From positions 59,489,453 through 59,553,452 of the forward strand of contig OY755239.1 of assembly GCA_963576725.1 (NCBI GenBank): a stretch of 64,000 nucleotides of DNA. The letters are read 5' to 3'. The first letter of the stretch is position 1, and each line of letters begins with the position of its first letter. The notes beneath the pieces were generated by a model. That model did no database searches. It was not told the origin of the DNA and worked only from the letters and a program-made list of their open reading frames with translations. A program made the translations under genes and the position numbers. Shown here in pieces: positions 40,694 through 50,503 of this stretch. Source of the stretch: Azorinus chamasolen (lineage: Eukaryota; Mollusca; Bivalvia; Cardiida; Solecurtidae).

Positions 40694-40829
40694 CTAAGAT
40701 TGTCATACACTGTTATTGAGTGTTTATATCGTGTACAAATAGGAGTTCTTTAGGGACCAATGACAATATTTTTCTTTTACATTTTTATTATAAGAAGTCA
40801 AAAAGATGGAGTATCTTGTTGGATAACCT

Positions 40830-40985
40830 AATTTGTATTGTGACAAGTGAAGAGGAAATATTTTGGAAATTTCAGAAACCAACGGATTATACCCTGATCC
40901 GACAGCTCATACAGGTGCTGTCTTATCTAGATCTACTCTGTTTGCAAATGTTTTAAAAAAGCGTTTTTATCATGTAAATGGTTAA
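40830..40985 (+). mobile_element. D-family partial copy
   Basis: TTTCAGAAACCAACGGATTA, hairpin around CAGCTCATACAGGTGCTG, ATGTAAATGGTTAA end. Confidence 0.6.
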
Positions 40986-41004
40986 TTAGATCGTAAATGG
41001 AATC

Positions 41005-41150
41005 GTATCCAAGCAGATGCTTTCTTACTGCAGAACGAAAATAAGGCAGGAGCTTTCTACCTTATTTTCGCCCTGCATTAAGTAACACCCTGTTTTGAAA
41101 TTTCAGAATGAGGATCATCATAGTGGTCTGTATAGCGAGGCGCGACTGTA
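41005..41150. mobile_element. R-type element without left TIR
   Basis: CGAAAATAAGGCAGGAGCTT, CCCTGCATTAAGTAAC, right end GTATAGCGAGGCGCGACTG-TA. Confidence 0.55.
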
Positions 41151-41211
41151 CCTTTACTGTTAAAGTTGTTAACTGATTTGTAAGTGTAACATTGTATGAT
41201 GCGTTGTTAAG

Positions 41212-41430
41212 TTAAACCATTGCCCCATAGTCTATTTTTAGACTCAAACTCTTTGAATAAATCTACCGAAAAGGAACAGTTATTAGAGAAAAGGAAACTT
41301 TCAGAAGTGTGTAGTTTTGAAACCATTGCGATAAATAGAGCATTTGCTCCATAGGAGCAAATGCTCTATTTATCCCAATGGTTTCAGAATGTGACCTTTA
41401 CAGAGGCGTCAATATAAGGGAATGTGATAA
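41212..41430 (-). mobile_element. F-family MITE
   Basis: TTAAACCATTGCCCCATAG start; hairpin 41317-41386 nearly perfect (apex GCTCCATAGGAGC); right end decayed (GGGAATGTGATAA). Confidence 0.8.
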
Positions 41431-41716
41431 GAATTAGGTCCGCTTCATTTCCTAAAGAAAGTTTGTGTTCTCCTTAATGTGCTGATGCAAATAAGCAGAC
41501 ACCCACTAATGATACTATGTAAATGTTAACCTACTGTGTAACATTGACGCCTTTAAGATTTGTTTTAGATTGCAAGTGTGTCAGAAATAATGTAGCATGT
41601 GAGATTAATGATGCTTTCTAGTGATTACAGCGTATAAGACAGAAAATGTCTCGAGTGCAAAACCACTAAAGATGAATATTGTTGTATTTTTCAGTAACTT
41701 GATGTTGGGATTGGTA
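41431..41716. other. No feature recognised
   Basis: No coding potential or assigned repeat. Confidence 0.5.
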
Positions 41717-41783
41717 TACAGCAAACCTCTCTAAAGCGATCGCCTCTCTAAAGTGACCATTAAAGGTTATACAGTACTGGGTC

Positions 41784-42004
41784 TTAACCATTTCCTTCAT
41801 ATATACGCCTTTTCACACAAATAGAGAGGAGCCGTCTGATCAGGGTCTGCTCTGTTTGCCAATGGAAGTTGATAAATCTTTTTTTTTAGATTTTTAGAAC
41901 GGCTACAATATTTCGCCTTTCATAATTCATTGTAACTATTTTGTCCATGACCATTCAGTAGGGACTGAAATTTGTAAAATATATAGAACTGGTATAGGGG
42001 TTAA
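41784..42004 (+). mobile_element. E-family TTAA MITE with left arm deleted
   Basis: TTAACCATTTCCTTCAT to GGTATAGGGGTTAA. AAATAGAGAGGAGCCGTCTG shows the left arm lost up to the apex. Confidence 0.82.
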
Positions 42005-42082
42005 ACGCAGGTGATGGCTTAATGCAGGACGAAAGTTATGCAGAAAGCTCATATGAGTTTTCTGCATTACATTCGCTCTGCA

Positions 42083-42323
42083 TTAACTCTTTCACTGCCA
42101 TTGTCGAAAAAAAATGCGCCACGACAAATAGTGCAGTCCCAGATCAGACGCCGCCTTTTCAAGGCGGCGTCTGATCAAGGACTTCACTTTTTGTCTCAAA
42201 CTCTATTTCTATATCTGTGCTTTATTCCTTTGAAATTTGCATGTATTTATCTTATTTCCTTATTTTCCCATATAATTTAACATAATAAGACGACAACTAG
42301 AAATTTGGCACCGAAAGCGTTAA
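42083..42323 (+). mobile_element. C-family TTAA MITE, full copy
   Basis: TTAACTCTTTCACTGCC to GGCACCGAAAGCGTTAA. Hairpin 42126-42192. Confidence 0.86.
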
Positions 42324-42574
42324 GCAACCAGCTGCTTTTAAATACATCTATGCATATTCATTAGGCGGATGCTTGAGAGAGTTTCTGCTGTATATATGAG
42401 TTACGGCTTAAGAGAATGTTCAAAACGTGTAGATCTAGATCAGTGTCTACGTTTTTGATACCATCTTAAATGCAAAACAATGAGGACTGAATGTCAATGT
42501 TGTGTATTCCAGTAATATATACCAGGATATGTAAAATAAGAGTATAAGTTGAGTGACGTCATGAGAGAACGTAC

Positions 42575-42715
42575 AAGGAGAACCGTTACTGTAGTGCGAA
42601 TGTGAGACAGAAACGTCACAGAGGTGCTTTTTGTATGATATTCACCCTGCATTGGACTGCCGCCTGCCGGAAAGATCAGCATAGATCCTATGTCTAGTGT
42701 AGATGGTTTTACTAC
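42575..42715. mobile_element. Diverged P-type element
   Basis: TTTTTGTATGATATTCACCC, GCATTGGACTGCCGCCTGCC, TAGATGGTTTTACTACA. Left part decayed. Confidence 0.45.
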
Positions 42716-42730
42716 ATTATACCTTTGTGA

Positions 42731-44583
42731 GTACGTATATTTCACACCGACGAATATGTCTGTCACACATGAACATGTATTGAAGGACGTATTCGGGGTT
42801 TAAGCCATTTTTGCAATTTGCGAAAAATTCAAAGTTTGAGTATGGCTATGATTCTTACATGAAATTACATAGGAAATACTGAAGTTTTAGGTTATGTCCT
42901 TAACTTTGGTTAAAAATATTTTTTCATCACATTTTTATCCTCTAAATTACAAGTGTTGTGTAATTTTGATAATTGTTTGCCCGAATTCCTCTAATAATGC
43001 CAATTATGTACCGTAACCCATTGATTGTTTTTGAATAAACATATGATAAGGAAATATCACAGCAAAAACAAAAATAATACCTTGAAGAAAAGTTTCAGGA
43101 CAATAAAAATAGGTATTTTTGCACAATGCTTTTCAGGAAATATCTATCCTTGGTACAGGTTTCATATCAAAAGGATGCATCCATATCTAGCGCTGAACTT
43201 AACCGCAGTAATAAGTAAAATCAAAACAGAATAAGTATCCACAAAATGTAACCATTTGTTCATTTACGTAATTGCCCATATCCAAACTACGTTCACATAA
43301 GCCCTTTATATCTTTTTAACAAACAAACAGTCAGACAGACAGAAAGACACACATATCCATGCGTTCTTATTTAGGGGTCGGTAAATACACGCCTAATGCG
43401 GCATTGTTAGGAGAAATGGGATGGATACCATTTCATGTTTAACAGTATACATGTTTAAGCAGATTCTTTGTTAGAACTTTCTATACGCAATCATGTCGTT
43501 TGAATAAACGGATTGCCCTTTGGGCATTAAGTAAGGCTAAATTATTCATATTATTTGAGTATATGTATTTGAATGTTTGTATATGTATGTATTGAATGCA
43601 TGTTTATACATGTTAGATATTGTAACAGGAGTAAATAAAAAAACAAAACAAGTAAGCCTGAGTTGTGTGAACAATGCTTTTATTATTTTCAGAAACTGAT
43701 CCGTGATCTAAATATTGTTGTTTGGATTGTCAAATCCCGTTTCTAAGAATTTTGTTGATATTGTTAAGACTTTTGTTGATATTGTTAAAAGTTTTGATAT
43801 CGTTTGACCTTTTTAAAGCGACATGGTCAATCCATATTAACAGTGTGACTGGTCCGTCTGGTAAAGGCAACAATAAATTGAAAAATTATTGCAGATTTAA
43901 AACACAATATCAGACGGAGAAATGTTGCCAAATGATATTGCCCCTTAGAAATAGATAAGCTTTTGCAAAGTTTAGATGCGGTGTGGCCCCGCTGAAAATT
44001 GAAACTGGGCGGTATGAAAACATTCCGGTACATGACCGAAAATGTCCCTTTGTGAAAAGAATGAAACAGAACAACACGTATTGCTAGAATGTGATTTATA
44101 TGAAGACCTGAGGCAGGTATTGTTCGAGAAAGCCGTTGATATTAATAACAACTTTACTGGCATTACTGCGGATGTTAAATTTGCGCTTATACTGTCCAAC
44201 CATGATACGTATATGCGCCAAAACCTGTTTTAATATTTTACAGAGACGTATGTTTTACCTATGTAATTAATGTCCTGTTTTCTCGTAACATAAAGGTGAT
44301 CTCTTTAAACTCTGAAACATAGTCTCCTAATTAAATGTCACATTTATTGCACTCATTCCTTAATAATGTGCGATAGTACTCGTATTAATTTTCAGCTTTC
44401 TGTCTGTACTTATGTGGCAGGTTTTAGCATAAACTAATTCGCAATTATGTTCCAGTTTTTACATATACATATACAAAACTTCGGGGTTGCATCCATACAA
44501 ATATGCGACATGTTGAAGTGTGACATTTTCGTACGGATATGTCACACGGTGTGACATATTCATCGGTGTGAAATATACGTATT
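42731..44583 (+). mobile_element. 1.85-kb segment bounded by about 35-bp inverted repeats, containing LINE-type tail
   Basis: GTACGTATATTTCACACCGA (42731) is complementary to TCGGTGTGAAATATACGTAT (to about 44583), with the match extending inward through GAATATGTC and TCACAC. Inside are coding remains of a LINE-type C-terminal region. The inverted repeats would suit a DNA transposon, the coding remains a LINE, so the nature of the unit is unclear. Target duplication not evident. Confidence 0.5.
43377..44233 (+). pseudogene. LINE C-terminal zinc-knuckle region, broken
   Basis: In one frame: VGKYTPNAALLGEMGWIPFH at 43377, about 250 bases of unrelated AT-rich sequence, then from 43722 TWSIHINSVTGPSGKG.., a stop at 43956, and AFAKFRCGVAPLKIETGRYE from 43959. 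A one-base frameshift near 44040-44050 leads to CEKNETEQHVLLECDLYEDL from about 44050. The order NAA.(L/Y)GE.G..P, FR.GV.PL.IE.GRY, C..C..........H.LLEC..Y.DLR is common at the C-terminus of many invertebrate non-LTR retrotransposons, where C..C/H/C is a zinc knuckle. The stop, frameshift and internal insertion make it non-functional. The family is not determined. Confidence 0.6.
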
Positions 44584-44777
44584 TACATACCTCATATACC
44601 AGGCTCGAGGCTGATGTTGAGTCTTGTGATTAATTCATGCAGCTAAATGCCCCATTTTGCCATTAACCAATAAATGCAAAATATTTGTTATACCTCATGG
44701 CATGGTTGTTGAACCGAATAAAGAATGATTTACAGAACACATAAAATATGTATTTTTAAAACGTGTAAGCGATACCT
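44584..44777. other. No feature recognised
   Basis: AT-rich spacer with no coding signal. Confidence 0.4.
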
Positions 44778-44995
44778 AATTGGTCGTCTTTCTAGTCTTT
44801 GCAAACAGAGAAGATCTAGATCAAACGGCTCCTGTTGGAGCCGTCTGATTTGGGTCTGTTCTGTTTACTTATGAAATAATATAGATATTATTCTATATTT
44901 TCTATTATGGCCAAACATTCCAGTGTTCATATGTTCTAATTTGGTTTCTTGGTGTAACTATTTCTTACATAAATATTCACGGAGTAAAAGGTTAA
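44778..44995 (-). mobile_element. D-family MITE
   Basis: Hairpin 44801-44867 (apex GGCTCCTGTTGGAGCC), ATAAATATTCACGGAGTAAA to AGGTTAA. Left end decayed. Confidence 0.72.
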
Positions 44996-45039
44996 ACATA
45001 TAAGTCACAAAGAGCAGAAGGTTATTGAATGCAAATCAA

Positions 45040-45965
45040 AAGTAATGCAGAAAACATATTCGGGACATTCCTGCATTCCATTCGCCGTGCCCGTGCATGA
45101 CGTTCGTCCTGACTTAGTTACATGTGTAGCAATGTTCTTAAAGACCCAGTAGGACAGATTCGATAGTGTCTTGCATTCCATTCTTCCTGCATACCTTCGT
45201 CCCGCATATGTTACATGTGTATCAATGCTCTTAAAGACACAGTAGGACAGATTCGATAGTGTCTTGCATTCCATTCTTCCTGCATACCTTCGTCCCGCAT
45301 ATGTTACATGTGCATCAATGCTCCTGAAGAACCAGCAGGACAGATTCGATAGTGTCCTGCATTCCATCCGTACTGCATACGTTCGTCCTGCACATGCTAC
45401 ATGAGTATCTGTGTTCTTAAAGGCCTAGCAGGACAGATTCGATAGTGCCCTGCATCCCATTCGCCCTGCATACGTTCGTCCTGCATATGTTACATGTGTA
45501 CAATGTTCTTAAAGACCAAGCAGGACATATGCGAGAGTGTCCTGCATTACATTCGTCCTGTATTACATTCGTCCTTCATTAATTACATGTGTACCAATAT
45601 CCTTAACCCTTTCGGCTCCAAATTTCTAATTGTCGTCTGCAATCCATTTTTTGTTAAATCGTTCGGTGCAATAAGGAAATGAGATAAACTAATACAAATT
45701 TCAAAGGAATAGAGCACAGTTATAGAAATAGAGATTGAGATAAAAAGTGAAGTGAAATGACTGCACTTTTTGTCGTGGTGCATTTAAACGACATTGGCGG
45801 TGAAAGGGTGAAATACCCAATAGCACACATTTGGGAGAGTCTTGCATTACGTCCATCCTGTACCAATAGCCTTAAAGACCTAGTAGGATACTTTCGGGAG
45901 ATTCCCACATTCCTTTCGTCCTGCATTACGTTCGACCTGCAGTAGTTACATGTGTACTATCTGTC
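45040..45965. repeat. Satellite of about 92-bp units, split by C element
   Basis: ATTACATGTG (GTTACATGTG) landmarks at 45118, 45210, 45303, 45395, 45486 and 45583 give the period. Each unit contains TTAAAGAC(C/A)CAG(T/C)AGGACA and TCCTGCATTCCATTCG-like pieces. The array resumes after the C element at 45813-45965. Confidence 0.85.
45603..45812 (-). mobile_element. C-family MITE inside the satellite, stem deleted
   Basis: TTAACCCTTTCGGCTCC start, GCGGTGAAAGGGTGAA end (right TTAA mutated). AAAAGTGAAGTGAAATGACT shows the stem removed. Confidence 0.82.
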
Positions 45966-46073
45966 CTTCAAGCCTCATTGGGATATTTCTTTTAAGGGTT
46001 GTGTATCACATGTTTTATTGCACAATCTTTCCTTTAGTCTGTACAATAAGTGAAAATAGTTACTTATCCCATT

Positions 46074-46298
46074 CCCTTAAAGGCTGTTTTTAGGCCCAAC
46101 CTATGTGACAAAATATCCCGAAAAGGAGCATTTACTAGACGAAAGGAATGTTTTAGAACTGTGTTGTGTTGAAACCATTATGATAAAAAAAAGCATTAAT
46201 TTCGCTCCATAGGAGCAAATGCTCTATTTATCACAATGGTTTTAGAAAGTGTCTTTTTCAGAGGCGTCAAACGGCGTCAATATGAGGGAATGGGTTAA
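46074..46298 (-). mobile_element. F-family MITE
   Basis: TTATCCCATTCCCTTAAAGG start, hairpin 46174-46241 with GCTCCATAGGAGC, GAGGGAATGGGTTAA end. Confidence 0.82.
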
Positions 46299-46330
46299 TC
46301 ACTAGCCGTTCCTTCACTTATTTCGTGACA

Positions 46331-46441
46331 CATCAAAACCCCTCTAACGCTATCACATAAAACAGGCTTATGTCTGGGCCTTAAAGCCGGGTAGTAACTT
46401 AATGATGTTCTAAAGTTACGCAGAAAGCTCTTACAAGAGTG
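46331..46441. mobile_element. R-family half element ending at apex
   Basis: AAAACCCCTCTAACGCTATC, AGTAACTTAATGATG, GCAGAAAGCTCTTACAAGAG then unrelated sequence. Confidence 0.6.
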
Positions 46442-46454
46442 TATGAATCGCAGT

Positions 46455-46957
46455 AAAAGAATATGTCCTCAAAATAGTATTTAATTTTCAAGTTATGCAA
46501 GAAAAAAGTTGTAAAAATCATGGACTGAAAATATTATCTATATGTAGTTTATACAAGGAAAGCAGTGTAGAAATGATGTACTGAATATAGTATCTATATT
46601 TAAGTTATACAAGAAAAACAATATAAAGGTTATGTATTAACAATATTGTCTTTATTTATGTTTTGTAAAACAGTATCTGTACTGTAGAATCCATCTCATG
46701 CGATCACTTAATGAATAAACATTTCTGACCTTATAAGCAGGTGGCTGCTTAATACAGGACACACTTTATGCAGAAGGCTCCTATAGGAGCTTTCTGCATA
46801 ACTTTCGCACTGCATTTAGCTACCACCTGCCTCTGTCACCCATACTTATGCCCATTTTTGGTGGTGGTGGTCGCATTAGAGGAGTTTTACTGTATTTATG
46901 TTATACAAGAAACGTAGTGTAAATAATATGTACTAAAATATTAACTATATATCTAGT
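46455..46957. repeat. Tandem array of about 63-70-bp AT-rich units, split by R element
   Basis: TTATACAAGRAA followed by TGTACTGAATAT-like blocks recurs at least four times before 46680 and once after 46894. Confidence 0.75.
46680..46894. mobile_element. R-family TA element, full, inside the tandem array
   Basis: TA-CTGTAGAATCCATCTCATG start, TTAGAGGAGTTTTACTG-TA end. Hairpin 46736-46832 with GGCTCCTATAGGAGCTT apex. Confidence 0.8.
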
Positions 46958-46974
46958 CAACCGTGTTGTACTAT

Positions 46975-47168
46975 TTAACGTTCTGAATGCGGGAATAACG
47001 AGTAAATCAGCTTTACAAACAGTGTAGAGTCACGTCCTTGGGGAGCACCGTGACCAGGGTCTGCACTGTTTGTCATTCAAAGCCCTCTAGCAGTCTTGTG
47101 TGTTGTTTTTTTATAATCTATTGACGCTGCAGTTAAACTCAATACGTTATTCACCATTCAACGTTTAA
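46975..47168 (+). mobile_element. I-family TTAA MITE, full
   Basis: TTAACGTTCTGAATGCGGGA to TTCAACGTTTAA; hairpin 47017-47076 (apex CCTTGGGGAGCACC). Right TTAA shared with the B copy. Confidence 0.75.
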
Positions 47169-47373
47169 CCCTATCATGTTAAGCGCGACCTGACTCGCAT
47201 TTGCAAACAGCTTGGATCCAGATGATATGCCGAGTAACTCTGCGTCTCATCAGCATCCAAGCTGTTTGACACCCAGTCAACAGTTTCTCAAACGCTTGTT
47301 CGAATCAGAAATACGTAAAAACTGCAACAGAAGTTTTGACAATCATATTTATTTTCAGTACACTAAGGGTTAA
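47165..47373 (+). mobile_element. B-family TTAA MITE, full copy
   Basis: TTAACCCTATCATGTTAAGC to ACACTAAGGGTTAA. Hairpin 47204-47271. Confidence 0.84.
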
Positions 47374-47384
47374 CACTTATAGAT

Positions 47385-47561
47385 TACAGTAAACCCTTTC
47401 ATTGGAGACAGGTAGCAGCTTAATGCAGGCTTAAAGTCATGCATAAATCTCCTCCTCTAGGAGCTTTCTGCATGACTTTCATCCCGCATTAAGCAGCCAC
47501 CTGCGTATAAATATCTAACTTCTTCTGTACTATAATTCCGGTTTAGAGGGGGTTTATTGTA
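47385..47561 (+). mobile_element. P-family TA element with shortened left TIR region
   Basis: TA-CAGTAAACCCTTTCATTGG start, GGTTTAGAGGGGGTTTATTG-TA end. Hairpin 47404-47501. Confidence 0.78.
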
Positions 47562-47944
47562 CATTCCATCTACAACGTCAGCAGTGTTACCACCTCCTCA
47601 CCTCCAGGACACATTACTGACGTCTTTATACCCAATATTAACAATATTAGTATATCGACTATATTCCCATAGTCGCGTTGACATTTTGAAATTGCGACCT
47701 TTAGGTTTCTCATTGTTTGTGATTTATATCTGTTTCGGGACGTCGGCCTCCATTTATAAATGTACAACTGGGTTATTGCAAACTCATATATATCCTGATT
47801 CAACTTGGCTGTTCAACCCATTTATTCCCATATTATTTAATATTTTATAAAGAAAACACTCTCAGATCACTCTTATTGCAGAACCCATCCTTTCATGTTA
47901 AGGAGCACAGAAAACAAACTATGTACTGGAATAAGCCATTGCCA
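47562..47944. other. No feature recognised
   Basis: A 97-codon frame (47557-47850) starts in the P terminus and has no recognisable motif. Confidence 0.5.
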
Positions 47945-48154
47945 TACAGTAAAACCTCGTTATATAACGGCCGCTACATTACAGCGAGTATTTTGTGTTA
48001 AATGCAGGTGGCTGCTTAAAGCAAGGTGAAAGTAAAACAGAACGCATCTATAGGAGAGTTCTGTTTTACTTTCACCTTGCTTTAAGCGGCTACCTGCCCT
48101 AAATACCAACTAATTAACACAATTTAGTGGCCGTTATATAGAGGTTTTACTGTA
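47945..48154. mobile_element. Q-family TA element, full
   Basis: TA-CAGTAAAACCTCGTTATATA start, TATATAGAGGTTTTACTG-TA end. Hairpin about 48005-48098 with GCAAGGTGAAAGTAAAACAG on the left arm. Confidence 0.85.
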
Positions 48155-48159
48155 AATGG

Positions 48160-48232
48160 ATACAGCAAACAGTGCAGACGCTGTTTGCCTTATATGTCCA
48201 GTTTTTAGGGGCATTGTGCATTAAAGGGTTAA
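48160..48232. mobile_element. I/H-type remnant
   Basis: GCAAACAGTGCAGACGCTGTTTGCC-type collapsed hairpin and AAAGGGTTAA end. Confidence 0.45.
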
Positions 48233-48404
48233 AGATTTGAACACTATTATGCTTTTTAAACGCCAAATCAAATAATTTAATAGATTCGTTCTCATACAAA
48301 TGTACTATAGTAACACCCCTTAAGCGACCACAATAACATGTATAATTCCGGTCAACAAACATAGGCAATAGTTTAATGAAGAACGATAATTAGGTAGACA
48401 ATAT

Positions 48405-48490
48405 ATCAGATCTATTGTTATTTCATAAGCAAACAGAGTACCGTGATCAGTCAGTCGGTTCCTATAGGAACCATGCATATCTATCAGCTT
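48405..48490 (+). mobile_element. D-family partial copy
   Basis: TTTCATAAGCAAACAGAG and CGGTTCCTATAGGAACC apex, then loss of the right arm. Confidence 0.5.
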
Positions 48491-48497
48491 TACACAT

Positions 48498-48762
48498 TAG
48501 ATTTTAGCCATTATGGAAACTGTCGAATTATATGTACAGTAAAACCTCTCTATAAAGGCCACTAAACTGTGTTAATTAGTTGGTATTTAGGGCAAGTTGC
48601 TGCTTAAAGCAAGGTGAAAGTGAAACTGTTTTACTTTCACCTTGCTTAAAGCAGTCACCTGTCTTTAACAAAAATACTTGATTTAATTTAGTGGCCGTTA
48701 TAGAGAGATTTTACCGTATACACTTATATAAGCAAACGTAGCAGTGACCCTGATCAGTCTGC
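48498..48762 (+). mobile_element. D-family fragment hosting a Q element
   Basis: TTAGCCATTATGGAAACTGT before Q; CTTATATAAGCAAACG and GACCCTGATCAG after it, ending near the apex. Confidence 0.55.
48535..48718. mobile_element. Q-family TA element
   Basis: TA-CAGTAAAACCTCTCTATAAA start and TTATAGAGAGATTTTACCG-TA end. Hairpin apex shortened to GTGAAACTGTTTTAC. Confidence 0.82.
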
Positions 48763-48910
48763 AACAACTTATTTTATCTCCATATATAGCGATTTATGCA
48801 TTACATTACATATAAGACTTTCCCTGCGAATCTTAACAGACACATATTTTAAGAAATACATTAACCTATTTGTGCCCAGTGTGCCAAGTGTTTCTTAAAA
48901 GGGCATAGGC

Positions 48911-48960
48911 AAACAGTGTAAACACACATCAGAGGTATCATGTACTGTTTTCTGAACCCA
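48911..48960. repeat. Diverged hairpin fragment
   Basis: AGGCAAACAGTGTAAACACA with a poor right arm. Confidence 0.35.
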
Positions 48961-49167
48961 TTCCAGTAGTTATTTTGTTTGCTGTGCACCATCAACGTGA
49001 AAAGTGGATGGGTTCCAAAATAAGATCTGGAAGGCTTTTCGTTTTCTTATGTTTCGTTTTCGAATCCATGGTAACCTACGAGGCAAATACTCATTGGGGT
49101 CCAAAATGTATGTCACTCCAATTATATTTTGGAATCAAACATGAAGGCAAGCTAACTTTGAAACTAT

Positions 49168-49304
49168 ACTCTTTCGCTGTCAAATCTTGTCGTCTTCAAA
49201 TTTTGTCGGCTGTTACACTTTTAAGTTTTTATTTTTTCTTCATTTTTGTTTAAAAAACAGTCACAGTAATAAATAGTTTAGGATTCTGATGAGACGCCGA
49301 TTTA
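49168..49304 (+). mobile_element. A-family half element ending at apex
   Basis: TTTCGCTGTCAAATCTTGTC through GATGAGACGCCGATTTA, then the tandem array begins. Right arm absent. Confidence 0.65.
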
Positions 49305-49309
49305 CAAGA

Positions 49310-49870
49310 AAAAATGTAAATGGCTTAGAATTGAATGAAAGTTTACGGAAATGTTCTTTGGGATGTGTAGAACTGATTTCATGTCTTGGAATTTTCAAAA
49401 TTGCCACCGTTATCATGGGAAACGAGGACGTAATAACGAAAACTTGTAAAGTGCTCAGAATTGAATGAAACTTTAGGGATATAATGTTTTGCACGTATGT
49501 AAATTACTCAGAATTGAATGAAACTGTTGTCACAAAGATATGTACAACTGATGTCATGTCTTGGAATTTTCAAAATGACTGCTGTTGGGAACGAGAACGA
49601 AAACAGCGAACAGTGCTCGGAATTGAATGAAACTTTAGAGAAATATTATTTGGCATGTGTAGAACTGATTTTATGTCTTGAAATTTTCAATTTGACTGTC
49701 GTTGTCATGCAAACCGCGAAAATAGCGCAACATTAAAAAGTATTCGGAATTGAATGAACCTTTACTGATTTCTTGTCTAGGAATTTTAAAAATGGCGACT
49801 GTTGACACGGAAACCGCAAAACCCCTGAATTCTTGTATTGGAATCATTTTGGCCACTTCTGTGTTTGCAT
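49310..49870. repeat. Tandem array, about 110-130-bp unit, five copies
   Basis: GAATTGAATGAA landmarks at 49331, 49458, 49514, 49619 and 49748. GTGTAGAACTGATTTCATGT and TTGGAATTTTCAAAAT recur. The third unit is shortened to about 55 bases. Confidence 0.8.
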
Positions 49871-50184
49871 CAAAACACAATAATTACTTGTTACACTTAG
49901 TATTCATACGATCCGATCCGTTTGGTCTGTTTCGCTATTCGCATAAGTCTGTCTGTCTGAATGGATGACATATGATACATGATTTTTATCGAAGGTACAA
50001 TACAATGAAATAATAGAGTTGAGCTTATACGTCATTACATTCAATACGATAAACATTACTACAGAAGTATGATGTGTACCTATGAGATGCACATAAATGT
50101 CAATGTAAAATAAAGTAAAATATACACACATTATATATGCACGTTTTAAATGTATACACGCTTTAAAAATATTGGTTTAATATG

Positions 50185-50255
50185 TACAGTAGAACCCTTC
50201 TAAACCGGAATTGTATTAAAAATAATTTAATGTTCACATAGGCAGTCACCGTAGA
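50185..50255 (+). mobile_element. P-family left-end fragment
   Basis: TA-CAGTAGAACCCTTCTAAACC then loss of the interior. Confidence 0.55.
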
Positions 50256-50256
50256 G

Positions 50257-50361
50257 TTCGTTCTCAAGTTTTTGATTGGTCAGATTTGAGCCAAAGGCTC
50301 AAATCTGACCAATCAAAAGCTTGAGAACTCAAATCTGACCAATCAAAAGCTTGAGAACGAA
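50257..50361. repeat. Palindrome with duplicated right arm
   Basis: Left arm TTCGTTCTCAAG..GATTGGTCAGATTTGAG (50257-50292). Its complement follows at 50296-50328 and again at 50329-50361. Confidence 0.85.
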
Positions 50362-50386
50362 ATTCAGACTCAACTAAAAGCTTTAT

Positions 50387-50503
50387 AAGCATGGACCCAG
50401 ATCTGTATAATTCCATAAGCAAAAGAGAGCAAGGATCATCGGGTCTGGATCCACTCTGTTTTCAAACGCGTCAATTCGCGCCTCTATCGAGCAAGAGTTT
50501 ACA
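50387..50503 (+). mobile_element. Diverged D-family copy
   Basis: AATTCCATAAGCAAAAGAGA and CTCTGTTTTCAAACGCG; the inner hairpin is lost. Confidence 0.4.

Larger units (their letters stand above)
41717..42392. mobile_element. R-type TA element carrying an E and a C insertion
   Basis: Left TIR CAGCAAACCTCTCTAAAGCG (its inner part duplicated), right end GAGAGAGTTTCTGCTG-TA. Removing E (41784-42004) and C (42083-42323) leaves one TTAA at each site and restores GCATTAAGCAACC-type hairpin sequence. Confidence 0.75.

Noticed and set aside
45005..45367. 120-codon frame with internal repeats (GRMECKTLSNLSY)
   Set aside because: Read-through of the 92-bp satellite.
47557..47850. 97-codon hydrophobic frame as a membrane protein
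   Set aside because: Starts inside a P element terminus, has no recognised motif, and an overlapping reverse frame of similar length exists.
48975..49253. 92-codon frame ending in aromatic-rich residues
   Set aside because: Its 3' half lies in A-family sequence; no domain visible.
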